From positions 65,662 to 129,661 of the forward strand of contig JAOOBT010000003.1 in the NCBI GenBank assembly GCA_028404615.1: a stretch of 64,000 nt of DNA, read 5' to 3'. Position numbers and translations under genes: made by a program. The notes under the pieces were generated by a model, which was not told where the DNA came from, searched no databases, and saw nothing but the letters and a program-made list of their open reading frames with translations. The DNA comes from Candidatus Pelagibacter sp. Lineage in GTDB: Bacteria > Pseudomonadota > Alphaproteobacteria > Pelagibacterales > Pelagibacteraceae. Below, piece by piece: positions 26,976 to 33,915 of the stretch (position 1 is its first letter; each line of letters opens with the position of its first letter).

Positions 26976-28354
26976 CTTTTGCCTATCATACAGTAACCGT
27001 AAGGTTTGATTGTCCCATATTCACCCGGACATAATCTTTTAAGTATTTTTGGGTTTCCTGTATAAATTACTCCTTGATCTTCACTAATTACATCAGTTTT
27101 ATTTTTAAGATCATTAAACCATTTTGGTCTGCTCTCTATATGATATGAAAGATTTCCAGCTGACCACTCGTCCCCAACAACAATTTTAATCTCATTTACA
27201 AAGTTATCGTCCCATTTATTTTGGACTAGTCTAGCTATTTCTTTACCGGGGTAATCAGTTCTTTTAAAATCATTAGTGATAGATACATAAAAATAAGTAA
27301 TCGGAGACAAAAGGAAAAGAAAAATTAAAATATAAAAAAATCTTTTTATACGGTTTAAATAAATTGCTTTTTTGAAGTAATAAAAAAATAGTATTCCAAA
27401 AAAAATATAGAATGTTGACATCCACATTGTTCTTATTTTTGCACCAGTAATTAATGATACGAAAAAAACAATTATTAAAGGCAACAAAGTAATGCAAAAT
27501 ATGAAAAAATTTTTTTTTTCTAATATCCTAATGTCTAATTTTTTAATTTTTTTAATCGATAATATTGAAATGAAAGTAAATAAGAAAAATATTATCATCC
27601 CAAATTGTTTTATAATAAACATCATAGGATTTAGAATATGTCTTAGGACACTCTGACTATCAATTCCAGTTCTACCAAATGCATAATTAATTGTTTCAAG
27701 GTTATTTTCAAAAAGCCAAATCATATGAGGTGTCAAAATCGATATAAAAATAAATAATGAAATAAAAAGGTATTTAACTAATTTTTTATTTCTTCTGTAA
27801 AATAAAACAAAATAAGCAAATAATGATAATATAATAAAAATAAATGAATAATGAGTTAACATTCCTAACGCGCAAAAAATACCCGTTAAAATCATATAAT
27901 ATAGATTTTGATCTTTTATACCTTTCCAAAAAAAATAAACCGCAGCTGCCTTCAAAGGTAATTGACAAACATAAACATTAAACTCTGGGGTTGTGTAATT
28001 AAAAAAAACTATTGTTTCTAAAATTAATAGAGATAACAAAGAAAAAATCTTATTGGAAAAAAATTCGTTTGATAGTTTCCAAACAAAATAAAAAGTAATT
28101 AACACAAAAACTTGACTTAGTAGATAAAAAGCCCAGTCATTAGATCCAAAAATGAAATAAAAAATACCAACAGCAAAAGCGCTTAATGGTGGATGTTTGT
28201 TAAAACCCCATTCCAAATTACTTGCCCATGCTAAAGCTTCAATAGTGTCTAATGGTAAATTAACATTAGAAATTGATGGAACTAACGTCCAAAGCGACAG
28301 GTGGAAAAATAAAAATATATAAAGTACTTTATTGATGTTTTTTATTTGTATCAT
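26972..28354 (-). CDS. GT39/ArnT-like integral membrane glycosyltransferase
   Basis: The 460-residue protein has about ten hydrophobic helices. The first periplasmic loop contains LDTIEALAWASNLEWGFNKHPPL, where the acidic residue and KHPP match the PMT/ArnT-type glycosyltransferase superfamily. These enzymes move a sugar from polyprenyl phosphate to lipid A, protein or glycan on the periplasmic side. The C-terminal periplasmic part (about 375-460) ends with PGEYGTIKPYGYCMIGKR. It is the first gene before the GT2 partner, with a 4-nt overlap. It is divergent from dksA across a 75-bp gap. Confidence 0.85.
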   Translation of the reverse strand: MIQIKNINKVLYIFLFFHLSLWTLVPSISNVNLPLDTIEALAWASNLEWGFNKHPPLSAFAVGIFYFIFGSNDWAFYLLSQVFVLITFYFVWKLSNEFFSNKIFSLLSLLILETIVFFNYTTPEFNVYVCQLPLKAAAVYFFWKGIKDQNLYYMILTGIFCALGMLTHYSFIFIILSLFAYFVLFYRRNKKLVKYLFISLFIFISILTPHMIWLFENNLETINYAFGRTGIDSQSVLRHILNPMMFIIKQFGMIIFFLFTFISILSIKKIKKLDIRILEKKNFFIFCITLLPLIIVFFVSLITGAKIRTMWMSTFYIFFGILFFYYFKKAIYLNRIKRFFYILIFLFLLSPITYFYVSITNDFKRTDYPGKEIARLVQNKWDDNFVNEIKIVVGDEWSAGNLSYHIESRPKWFNDLKNKTDVISEDQGVIYTGNPKILKRLCPGEYGTIKPYGYCMIGKR

Positions 28355-28386
28355 TTAGATATAAAATTATTACAATTTATAAGCTA

Positions 28387-28414
28387 TTGACACGACTAAA
28401 ATCAAACATATACT
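28387..28414 (+). promoter_or_regulatory. near-consensus sigma70 promoter for dksA
   Basis: TTGACA at 28387-28392 matches the -35 consensus exactly, and TATACT at 28409-28414 differs at one position, with a 16-nt spacer. Transcription would start near 28421, about 9 nt before the dksA ATG, so the message would be nearly leaderless. This is the strongest promoter match in the window. Confidence 0.65.
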
Positions 28415-28429
28415 CGCCAAATTCATAAA

Positions 28430-28855
28430 ATGGTAAAAAAAACCACTGCAAAAAAAAAATACACTCCTAACCTTAAGGAAAAATATATGTGTGCAAAACA
28501 CAAGAAATTTTTTACCGAGGAATTATTAAGTTGGAAAAAGGATATTATTAAAGCTAATAATTTAGGAAATTTATTGAATTCCTCAGATGATAACGTTTCA
28601 TCTGCAGACATAGTAGATCAAGCTTCCTCTTATACGGATAAAAGTGTTGAGATGAAAGCCCTGAATAGAAGTAGAAAATTAATTTCAAAAATAAACTCAG
28701 CTTTACAAAGAATTAAAGATGGAACTTACGGTTATTGTGAAGAAACTGGTGAGCCCATCGGTTTGAAAAGGTTGATGGCAAGACCTGTTGCTACTTTATC
28801 GATCGAGGCTCAAGAGAGGCATGAAAGAGACGAAAAAATCTTTATTGATGATTAA
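28430..28855 (+). CDS. dksA: DksA/TraR family transcription regulator
   Basis: DksA binds the RNA polymerase secondary channel and, with ppGpp, tunes rRNA and amino-acid promoters. The 141-residue protein has a lysine-rich N-terminus, a coiled coil (about 35-95) with the DxxDxA-like tip replaced by SSADIVDQAS, and a C-terminal region GYCEETGEPIGLKRLMARP. Only one of the four zinc-finger cysteines is left (CEET instead of CxxC, and LSIE instead of CxxC). This pattern is typical of the alphaproteobacterial form, which folds without the usual zinc. It is transcribed alone and shares 4 nt at its stop with the GST gene. Confidence 0.92.
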   Translation: MVKKTTAKKKYTPNLKEKYMCAKHKKFFTEELLSWKKDIIKANNLGNLLNSSDDNVSSADIVDQASSYTDKSVEMKALNRSRKLISKINSALQRIKDGTYGYCEETGEPIGLKRLMARPVATLSIEAQERHERDEKIFIDD

Positions 28856-29478
28856 ACTTTAGGTATAAGCTCTCCTTTTTTTAGCAAATCATAACCTATT
28901 TGGACTGCTTTTCTATTTGAAATTTCTAAGTACCACTTTGAGAGATTTTTATATTTGTTTAATCCAATATCATGCCATTCGTGACGCGCTATCCAAGGAA
29001 ATGTTGCTATATCAGCAATTGTATAATCATCGCCAGCTAAAAACTTTGACGAAGCCAATCTCTCATCAAGTTCACGATAAATTCGCTCTGAAATTTTAAA
29101 ATATCTATTTTCTCCGAAAGTACTTTTACCTGGATTGTAATAATGAAATTGATGATGTTGACCTAGCATAGGCCCAACATAGGCTACCTGACCAAAAAGC
29201 CACTGATTAATTATCGTTCTTCGGTCTTTGTTATAAAATTTACCACTTTTCTCAGCCAGATAAATTAATATTGCTCCAGATTCAAATAGACTAGTTTTTG
29301 TTTCGTGATCAATTATAACTGGAGTTTTACTGAAAGGACTTATCTTTTTAAACTCCGGTTTAAATTGCTCGTCTTTATTGATATTTATTTTTGTTAACTT
29401 ATATTTAAACTCTATTTCTTCAAGCATGATAGAAATCTTCTTACCGTTGGGAGTATTAGCGGTAAGTAATTCTATCAT
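28852..29478 (-). CDS. glutathione S-transferase family protein
   Basis: A 208-residue cytosolic GST-fold protein. The N-terminal thioredoxin-like domain has MIELLTANTPNGKKISIMLEEI and the glutathione-binding TPVIIDHE...LFESGAILIYLAEKSG, and the all-helical C-terminal domain has DDYTIADIATFPW. This resembles the YfcG/YghU (nu-class) disulphide-bond reductases, whose N-terminus likewise contains TPNGxK. It overlaps the ferredoxin reductase gene by 4 nt, so it belongs to the redox transcription unit downstream of proteorhodopsin. The actual substrate is unknown. Confidence 0.88.
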   Translation of the reverse strand: MIELLTANTPNGKKISIMLEEIEFKYKLTKININKDEQFKPEFKKISPFSKTPVIIDHETKTSLFESGAILIYLAEKSGKFYNKDRRTIINQWLFGQVAYVGPMLGQHHQFHYYNPGKSTFGENRYFKISERIYRELDERLASSKFLAGDDYTIADIATFPWIARHEWHDIGLNKYKNLSKWYLEISNRKAVQIGYDLLKKGELIPKV

Positions 29479-30488
29479 TTTTTTCCTAGTCTTTGCTGTA
29501 TCGTTTTTGATGATGTGGTGAACTCAAACCTATATTTTTCATTTGGTCTTGCTCTTTTAAAACATTCTACAGATGCTAGAGCTACTTCATGAAAACCAGA
29601 TAAGATTAGCTTTAATTTACCCGGATAATTACAAATGTCTCCTGCTGCAAATATACCTTTTTTATTTGTTTGAAAATTCTCAGAATTTACCTCTATAGTT
29701 TTTTTGTTCATATTTAATCCCCATTCAGCTATTGGGCCTAATTTCATTATCAAACCAAAAAAACTTAAAACAACGTCAGTTTTAATTTTTTCGGTTTTTC
29801 CATTATCAAATTTTACAGTTATAGCATCAATTTTGTCTCTACCCTCAATTGACTCGAGTTGGCACGGAGTTTTAATAGAAATTTTTCCCTCTTTTTCTAA
29901 TTTTTTAATTTCTGATAAAGTATGAGGAGCGCCTCTAAATTCATCTCTTCGATGGATTAAGCTAATATTTGAAAACTTTGAAAGTTCTAAAGCCCAATCC
30001 AAAGCCGAGTCCCCTCCGCCAAAAATTGAAATATTTTTGTTTTTAAATTGCTCTTTGTTTCGAACCGCATAAAATAAAAATTTATTCTCGAAATTTTCAG
30101 CCTCTTTTACTGAAAGTTTTCTAGGCTCAAAAGATCCTACACCCCCAGCAATAATAATATTTGGAGAGGAAAATTCGTTATTGTTGTTTGTTTTCACAAT
30201 CCAGTTTTCTTTATCTTTTTTTACTTCTTCAACCCTTTCATTTAAAAAAAACTCAGTATTAAAAGGTTTAATTTGCTCTAACAATTTTTTAGTTAATTCC
30301 TGTCCAGTGCATTCGGGAACAGCAGGAATATCATAAATTGGTTTATCAGGATAAAGCTCAATACATTGTCCTCCAGCTTTATCTAGGTTGTCGATAACGA
30401 TTGAACTGAGACCTTTAATACCCAGTTGATGAACTGCAAATAATCCTACGGGTCCGGCTCCTATTATTATTGTGTCTATTTTTTTCAT
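29475..30488 (-). CDS. ferredoxin-NADP+ reductase, thioredoxin-reductase-like
   Basis: A 337-residue FAD enzyme with FAD-binding IIIGAGPVGLFA at about 8-19, an NADP-binding SIFGGGDSALDWALE with HRRDEFR, and the closing FAAGDICNYPGK motif. It lacks the CxxC redox pair of thioredoxin reductase, which marks it as the YumC-type ferredoxin/flavodoxin-NADP+ reductase. Its likely partner, a 2Fe-2S ferredoxin, is encoded immediately upstream with a one-base overlap. It may either reduce ferredoxin with NADPH or generate NADPH. Such genes are often annotated as thioredoxin reductase by mistake. Confidence 0.88.
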   Translation of the reverse strand: MKKIDTIIIGAGPVGLFAVHQLGIKGLSSIVIDNLDKAGGQCIELYPDKPIYDIPAVPECTGQELTKKLLEQIKPFNTEFFLNERVEEVKKDKENWIVKTNNNNEFSSPNIIIAGGVGSFEPRKLSVKEAENFENKFLFYAVRNKEQFKNKNISIFGGGDSALDWALELSKFSNISLIHRRDEFRGAPHTLSEIKKLEKEGKISIKTPCQLESIEGRDKIDAITVKFDNGKTEKIKTDVVLSFFGLIMKLGPIAEWGLNMNKKTIEVNSENFQTNKKGIFAAGDICNYPGKLKLILSGFHEVALASVECFKRARPNEKYRFEFTTSSKTIQQRLGKK

Positions 30489-30808
30489 TACGCTTGTTTG
30501 CTGGGTGTTGTTACTTTTAATCCATCTAATTCATCTGAAACAATTAATTGACAACTTAATCTACTATTTTTTTTTGGCTCAAATGCCATATCTATCATGT
30601 CTATCTCGGCTTCTTCAGCTTTAGGAAGTTTATCTAACCATTTTTCTTCGACATAAACATGGCAAGTAGCACAAGCCATTGAGCCGCCGCAGTCTGCGTC
30701 AATACCTGGAATATCATTTTGTATTGCGCCTTCCATAACTGATAAACCGTTGTCTACTTCTATTGTTTTAGAATTCCCTTCATTATCTTGATAAGTAATT
30801 TTGGGCAT
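30488..30808 (-). CDS. 2Fe-2S ferredoxin, adrenodoxin type
   Basis: A 106-residue ferredoxin with cluster ligands Cys40, Cys46, Cys49 and Cys86 (C-x5-C-x2-C, then a distant C in SRLSCQLIV), the vertebrate/adrenodoxin-type pattern used in Fe-S assembly and P450 electron transfer. It shares one base with the reductase that presumably reduces it. Its ATG begins directly after the TAA of a 43-codon upstream ORF (30809-30940), which strongly suggests coupled translation. The position just downstream of proteorhodopsin is a feature known from SAR11 genomes. Confidence 0.93.
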   Translation of the reverse strand: MPKITYQDNEGNSKTIEVDNGLSVMEGAIQNDIPGIDADCGGSMACATCHVYVEEKWLDKLPKAEEAEIDMIDMAFEPKKNSRLSCQLIVSDELDGLKVTTPSKQA

Positions 30809-30940
30809 TTAATAAATTAAATAAATTGAAATAATAACAACCCAAAAAAAGGCGTAATATAAAATATAGCCTTTGACTGTGAAAGGCATCTTTTTAATTT
30901 TACGTTTTCCTTTTCCCTTGTATGGTTTTGATAATTCCAT
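30809..30940 (-). CDS. small basic single-pass membrane protein, unrecognised
   Basis: An ORF of 43 codons plus stop beginning MELSKPYKGKGKRKIKKM, followed by one hydrophobic helix (about residues 24-43, ending ISIYLIY). The strongly basic N-terminus predicts a cytoplasmic N-terminus and periplasmic C-terminus. Its TAA (30811-30809) touches the ferredoxin ATG (30808) with no gap, the usual sign of a real coupled cistron. It lies just after the hairpin that ends the proteorhodopsin gene. No family is recognised. It could be a subunit or membrane anchor for the ferredoxin/reductase pair; that is inference. It is short enough to escape standard gene callers. Confidence 0.65.
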   Translation of the reverse strand: MELSKPYKGKGKRKIKKMPFTVKGYILYYAFFWVVIISIYLIY

Positions 30941-30960
30941 TCTTATATATATAAGTATCT

Positions 30961-31003
30961 AAAGAAAAAGGGCAAGTATGCAAAACATACCCGCCCTTTT
31001 TTA
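30961..31003 (-). terminator. intrinsic terminator after proteorhodopsin
   Basis: GGGC (970-973 within 30970-30973) pairs with GCCC (30993-30996), and GTATG (30976-30980) pairs with CATAC (30986-30990), with a 2-by-2 internal mismatch and a CAAAA loop. Flanking A and T runs on both sides make it a possible bidirectional rho-independent terminator. On the minus strand it ends in TTTTTCTTT. It separates proteorhodopsin (stop at 31018) from the small ORF and ferredoxin. Confidence 0.8.
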
Positions 31004-31017
31004 TAAGATATTATCTA

Positions 31018-31788
31018 TTATCTAGATGCTAATCTTGTGTTTTGCATTGCTGCTGCCCAAATAACTAGACCGAAAGCGATCTTGTTAACAAAGTCAGCTA
31101 AATTGTAAATTATGTTTAAAGCATTTGCATCAACACCACCAGTTAGGTAACCGAAGATATATCCTAATGGATATATAGCCCAACCAATAGTAACGATTAT
31201 TCTCATAGCGCTGAAAGCAGTAGACATTGCTTTGTTACCAGCTTTTGCCGCCATAGTTCCAGCTTCACCTGAGAATATTTCAAACAAGATGTAAATCCAT
31301 CCAGCCATTCCAATTACGAAACCTACAAATGGTTGAATATAACCAGCTTCACCTAAGTATCCACCGATTAACATTACTAATGAACCAATTAATAGCTTCC
31401 AGAATATAGAAGTTGGCACCTTTCTTACAGCTGCCAAGATTAGATAGAATTCGATCATTTGAAGTGGCACTGTGATTAACCAGTCAATATATCTGTATAC
31501 TGTCGGTGTATCACCTGTAGTCACCCAAACTTCTCTCATATACATGTAGTGAACGAATGCAACACCAGTTACAAGTCCAGCTACTGTTAAAGATGTTCTC
31601 CATGATGCAGCTACTGTGTTTCTTTCAGCAAAAAAGAATACTGTAGTTGCGATCATACCCATAGATACAAGCCAGAAAGATATTCCTACGAAATCTCCTG
31701 TCTCTAACATAGGGGTAGCTGCATTAGCAGAACCTGTTAAGCCTAATACGGCAACAGTTGCTAGTGCAAACATTTTTAATTTACTCAT
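31018..31788 (-). CDS. proteorhodopsin, blue-absorbing type
   Basis: A retinal-binding seven-helix light-driven proton pump of the inner membrane. The 256-residue precursor has a signal peptide ending near ANA-ATP (about residue 24). Functional residues, offset by 5 from the reference proteorhodopsin, are His80, proton acceptor Asp102 in RYIDWLITVPL, spectral-tuning Gln110 (Gln here means blue absorption), proton donor Glu113, and retinal Schiff-base Lys236 in NKIAFGLVIW. A strong Shine-Dalgarno CGAGGGAGG lies at 31794-31802 and a terminator follows at 30961-31003. Codon use and GC appear higher than in neighbours, consistent with very high expression. No retinal-synthesis genes are adjacent. 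Confidence 0.98.
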   Translation of the reverse strand: MSKLKMFALATVAVLGLTGSANAATPMLETGDFVGISFWLVSMGMIATTVFFFAERNTVAASWRTSLTVAGLVTGVAFVHYMYMREVWVTTGDTPTVYRYIDWLITVPLQMIEFYLILAAVRKVPTSIFWKLLIGSLVMLIGGYLGEAGYIQPFVGFVIGMAGWIYILFEIFSGEAGTMAAKAGNKAMSTAFSAMRIIVTIGWAIYPLGYIFGYLTGGVDANALNIIYNLADFVNKIAFGLVIWAAAMQNTRLASR

Positions 31789-31821
31789 GAAAACCTCCCT
31801 CGTTTGTTTAGTTTTCCATTT

Positions 31822-31850
31822 AGTTTATATATAAACTACTCGGACAAGTG
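31822..31850 (-). promoter_or_regulatory. proteorhodopsin promoter region with 16-bp palindrome
   Basis: AGTTTATATATAAACT at 31822-31837 is a perfect palindrome about 34 nt upstream of the proteorhodopsin ATG. Its central TATATA, with TTTTCA 17 nt upstream on the minus strand, is a plausible promoter, so the palindrome would overlap the -10 element. It may be an operator, or simply an AT-rich -10 region. Confidence 0.4.
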
Positions 31851-32004
31851 AAAACTTACTCACTACCGAATAACTTGACGGGAACCATAGTAAAAAAAAA
31901 AGTTACAGTGAAGTGTTTTTTTCGTCAAAAAAGGCCATTTTTATTGGTTTTTTTATTTTTTTTTGGGGATATTTATGAAATACTCCTAAAAATAACCGAA
32001 ATTC

Positions 32005-32013
32005 GAGGAGGGA
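32005..32013 (+). promoter_or_regulatory. strong ribosome binding site that fixes the TTG start of prpE
   Basis: GAGGAGGGA ends 3 nt before the TTG at 32017. Purine-rich Shine-Dalgarno sequences are rare in this window, and this one supports a TTG start, since no in-frame ATG lies nearby. Confidence 0.7.
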
Positions 32014-32016
32014 GAA

Positions 32017-33915
32017 TTGAGTCGAAAATATAAAGAAATTTACGATAAATCTATTAAAAATAAAGAAAATTTCTGGAAAGAAGTATCAGAAAATATTTTT
32101 TGGTACAAAAAACCTACTAAAATTCTTAATACAAATAACCCTCCTTTCTATAAGTGGTTTGAAGATGGAATAACCAACACTTGTTATAACGCTTTAGATC
32201 TTCATATCGATAAAGGTAAAGGTGAAAAATTAGCAATTATCTATGACAGTCCGATTACAGGAGTAAAAAAAAATATTTCTTATACCGAATTAAGAGAAAA
32301 AGTTTCATTGTTCGCTGGAGCTTTAAAGAGTCAAGGTATTACCAAAGGAGACAGAGTAATAATCTATATGCCGATGATTCCTGAGGCAGTTGTAGCCATG
32401 TTAGCTTGCGGTAGAATTGGTGCAGTCCACTCTGTGGTGTTTGGCGGATTTGCTGCAAACGAATTGGCCAGCAGAATAGACGACTCAAAAGCAAAGATTA
32501 TTGTTACAGCATCATGTGGTTACGAGCCTGGAAAAACAGTTCATTATAAACCTTTGGTTAACAAAGCTTTAGAACTTGCAAATCATAAACCTCATAAGTG
32601 TATAATTTTTCAAAGAGAGAAAGATAAAGCAGAATTAAATCCTAAAATAGATATTACCTGGGAAGAAGCGCATAAAGGCGTAAAACCAGCTGAATGTGAA
32701 CAGATGAATGCTAATGACTATGCTTACATTCTTTACACATCTGGAACCACTGGTTTGCCAAAGGGAATAGTGAGAGATATTGGGGGGCACATCGTTGCTT
32801 TAAAATGGACGATGAAAAATATTTATAATATTGAACCAGATGACGTATGGTGGTCAGCAAGTGATATTGGTTGGATTGTTGGTCATTCTTATATTGTGTA
32901 TGCTCCATTATTTTATGGATGTACTACAGTCTTATTTGAAGGTAAGCCAGTTGGCACTCCAGATGCAGGAGTTTTTTGGAGAATAATTTCAGAACATAAA
33001 GTAAAATCTCTTTTTACAGCACCAACTGCTATTAGAGCTATCAAAAAGGAGGATCCGAATGGAAAATTTTTTAAAAAATATGATTTAAGTAAATTTGATA
33101 AATTGTTTTTAGCAGGTGAGCGAGCCGACCCTGACACTATTAAGTGGTTTGAAAAATTATCCAATTCACCTGTGATAGATCATTGGTGGCAAACTGAGAC
33201 GAGTTGGGCAATTACATCTGATTGCACAGGAATAGAGTCATTTCCTGTAAAATACGGATCAGCATTTAAACCAGTTCCTGGCTATGATTTAAAAGTTTTA
33301 AATTCTGAAGGTAAAGAAGTAGGTGCAGGAAAAATGGGTGACATTGTAGTTAAACTTCCCTTGCCGCCAGGAACTTTTCCAACGTTATGGGGTGCAGACA
33401 AAAGATATAAAGAAAATTATATGACAACTTATCCTGGTTATTACCAAACTTACGACGCAGGACACATCGATGAAGACGGTTACGTTTGGATTATGTCCAG
33501 AACAGATGATATTATAAACGTAGCAGGTCATAGATTATCTACTGGGGCAATCGAAGAAGTATTAGCTGAACATAATGATGTAGCCGAATGTGCTGTTATT
33601 GGTATTGCTGATAAATTAAAAGGGCAGCTTCCTATAGGCTTACTTGCTTTAAAAGCTGGAGTTACAAAAGATAAGAAAGATATAATCAACGAATGTATAA
33701 AGATGGTCAGAGAAAAAGTTGGTCCCGTAGCAGCTTTTAAAATAGCAATTATCGTAAAAAGATTGCCAAAAACAAGATCGGGAAAAGTTTTAAGAGGAAC
33801 AGTAAGAAAGATTGCTGATAATGAGCCTTATAAAATGCCAGCCACAATAGATGATCCAGCTATCTTAGATGAAATAAAAGCTGACCTAGTTGAGAACAAA
33901 ATTTTAAAACTTTAG
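32017..33915 (+). CDS. prpE: propionyl-CoA synthetase (acyl-CoA synthetase)
   Basis: An AMP-forming acyl-CoA ligase that activates propionate, and possibly acetate, to the CoA thioester. The 632-residue protein has the ACAS N-terminal region (FWYKKPTKIL), the ATP loop YTSGTTGLPKGIVRD, the WWSASDIGWIVGHSYIVYAPL core, GTPDAGVFWRIISEH and the C-terminal acylation lysine in PKTRSGKVLRG. IVRDIGGH and GTPDAG fit PrpE better than Acs. The start is TTG with a strong Shine-Dalgarno sequence. It is divergent from proteorhodopsin across 228 bp, and its stop overlaps pyrC by 12 nt. No methylcitrate-cycle genes are nearby. Confidence 0.88.
   Translation: MSRKYKEIYDKSIKNKENFWKEVSENIFWYKKPTKILNTNNPPFYKWFEDGITNTCYNALDLHIDKGKGEKLAIIYDSPITGVKKNISYTELREKVSLFAGALKSQGITKGDRVIIYMPMIPEAVVAMLACGRIGAVHSVVFGGFAANELASRIDDSKAKIIVTASCGYEPGKTVHYKPLVNKALELANHKPHKCIIFQREKDKAELNPKIDITWEEAHKGVKPAECEQMNANDYAYILYTSGTTGLPKGIVRDIGGHIVALKWTMKNIYNIEPDDVWWSASDIGWIVGHSYIVYAPLFYGCTTVLFEGKPVGTPDAGVFWRIISEHKVKSLFTAPTAIRAIKKEDPNGKFFKKYDLSKFDKLFLAGERADPDTIKWFEKLSNSPVIDHWWQTETSWAITSDCTGIESFPVKYGSAFKPVPGYDLKVLNSEGKEVGAGKMGDIVVKLPLPPGTFPTLWGADKRYKENYMTTYPGYYQTYDAGHIDEDGYVWIMSRTDDIINVAGHRLSTGAIEEVLAEHNDVAECAVIGIADKLKGQLPIGLLALKAGVTKDKKDIINECIKMVREKVGPVAAFKIAIIVKRLPKTRSGKVLRGTVRKIADNEPYKMPATIDDPAILDEIKADLVENKILKL

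Noticed and set aside
29475..30488. Thioredoxin reductase as the product of this gene
   Set aside because: No CxxC active-site pair is present and a ferredoxin gene is adjacent, so the ferredoxin-NADP+ reductase call is better.
31848..32033. 61-codon plus-strand ORF in the proteorhodopsin/prpE gap
   Set aside because: It starts at GTG, is dominated by A and T homopolymer translation, runs through the Shine-Dalgarno of prpE and overlaps its start out of frame. It looks like chance.
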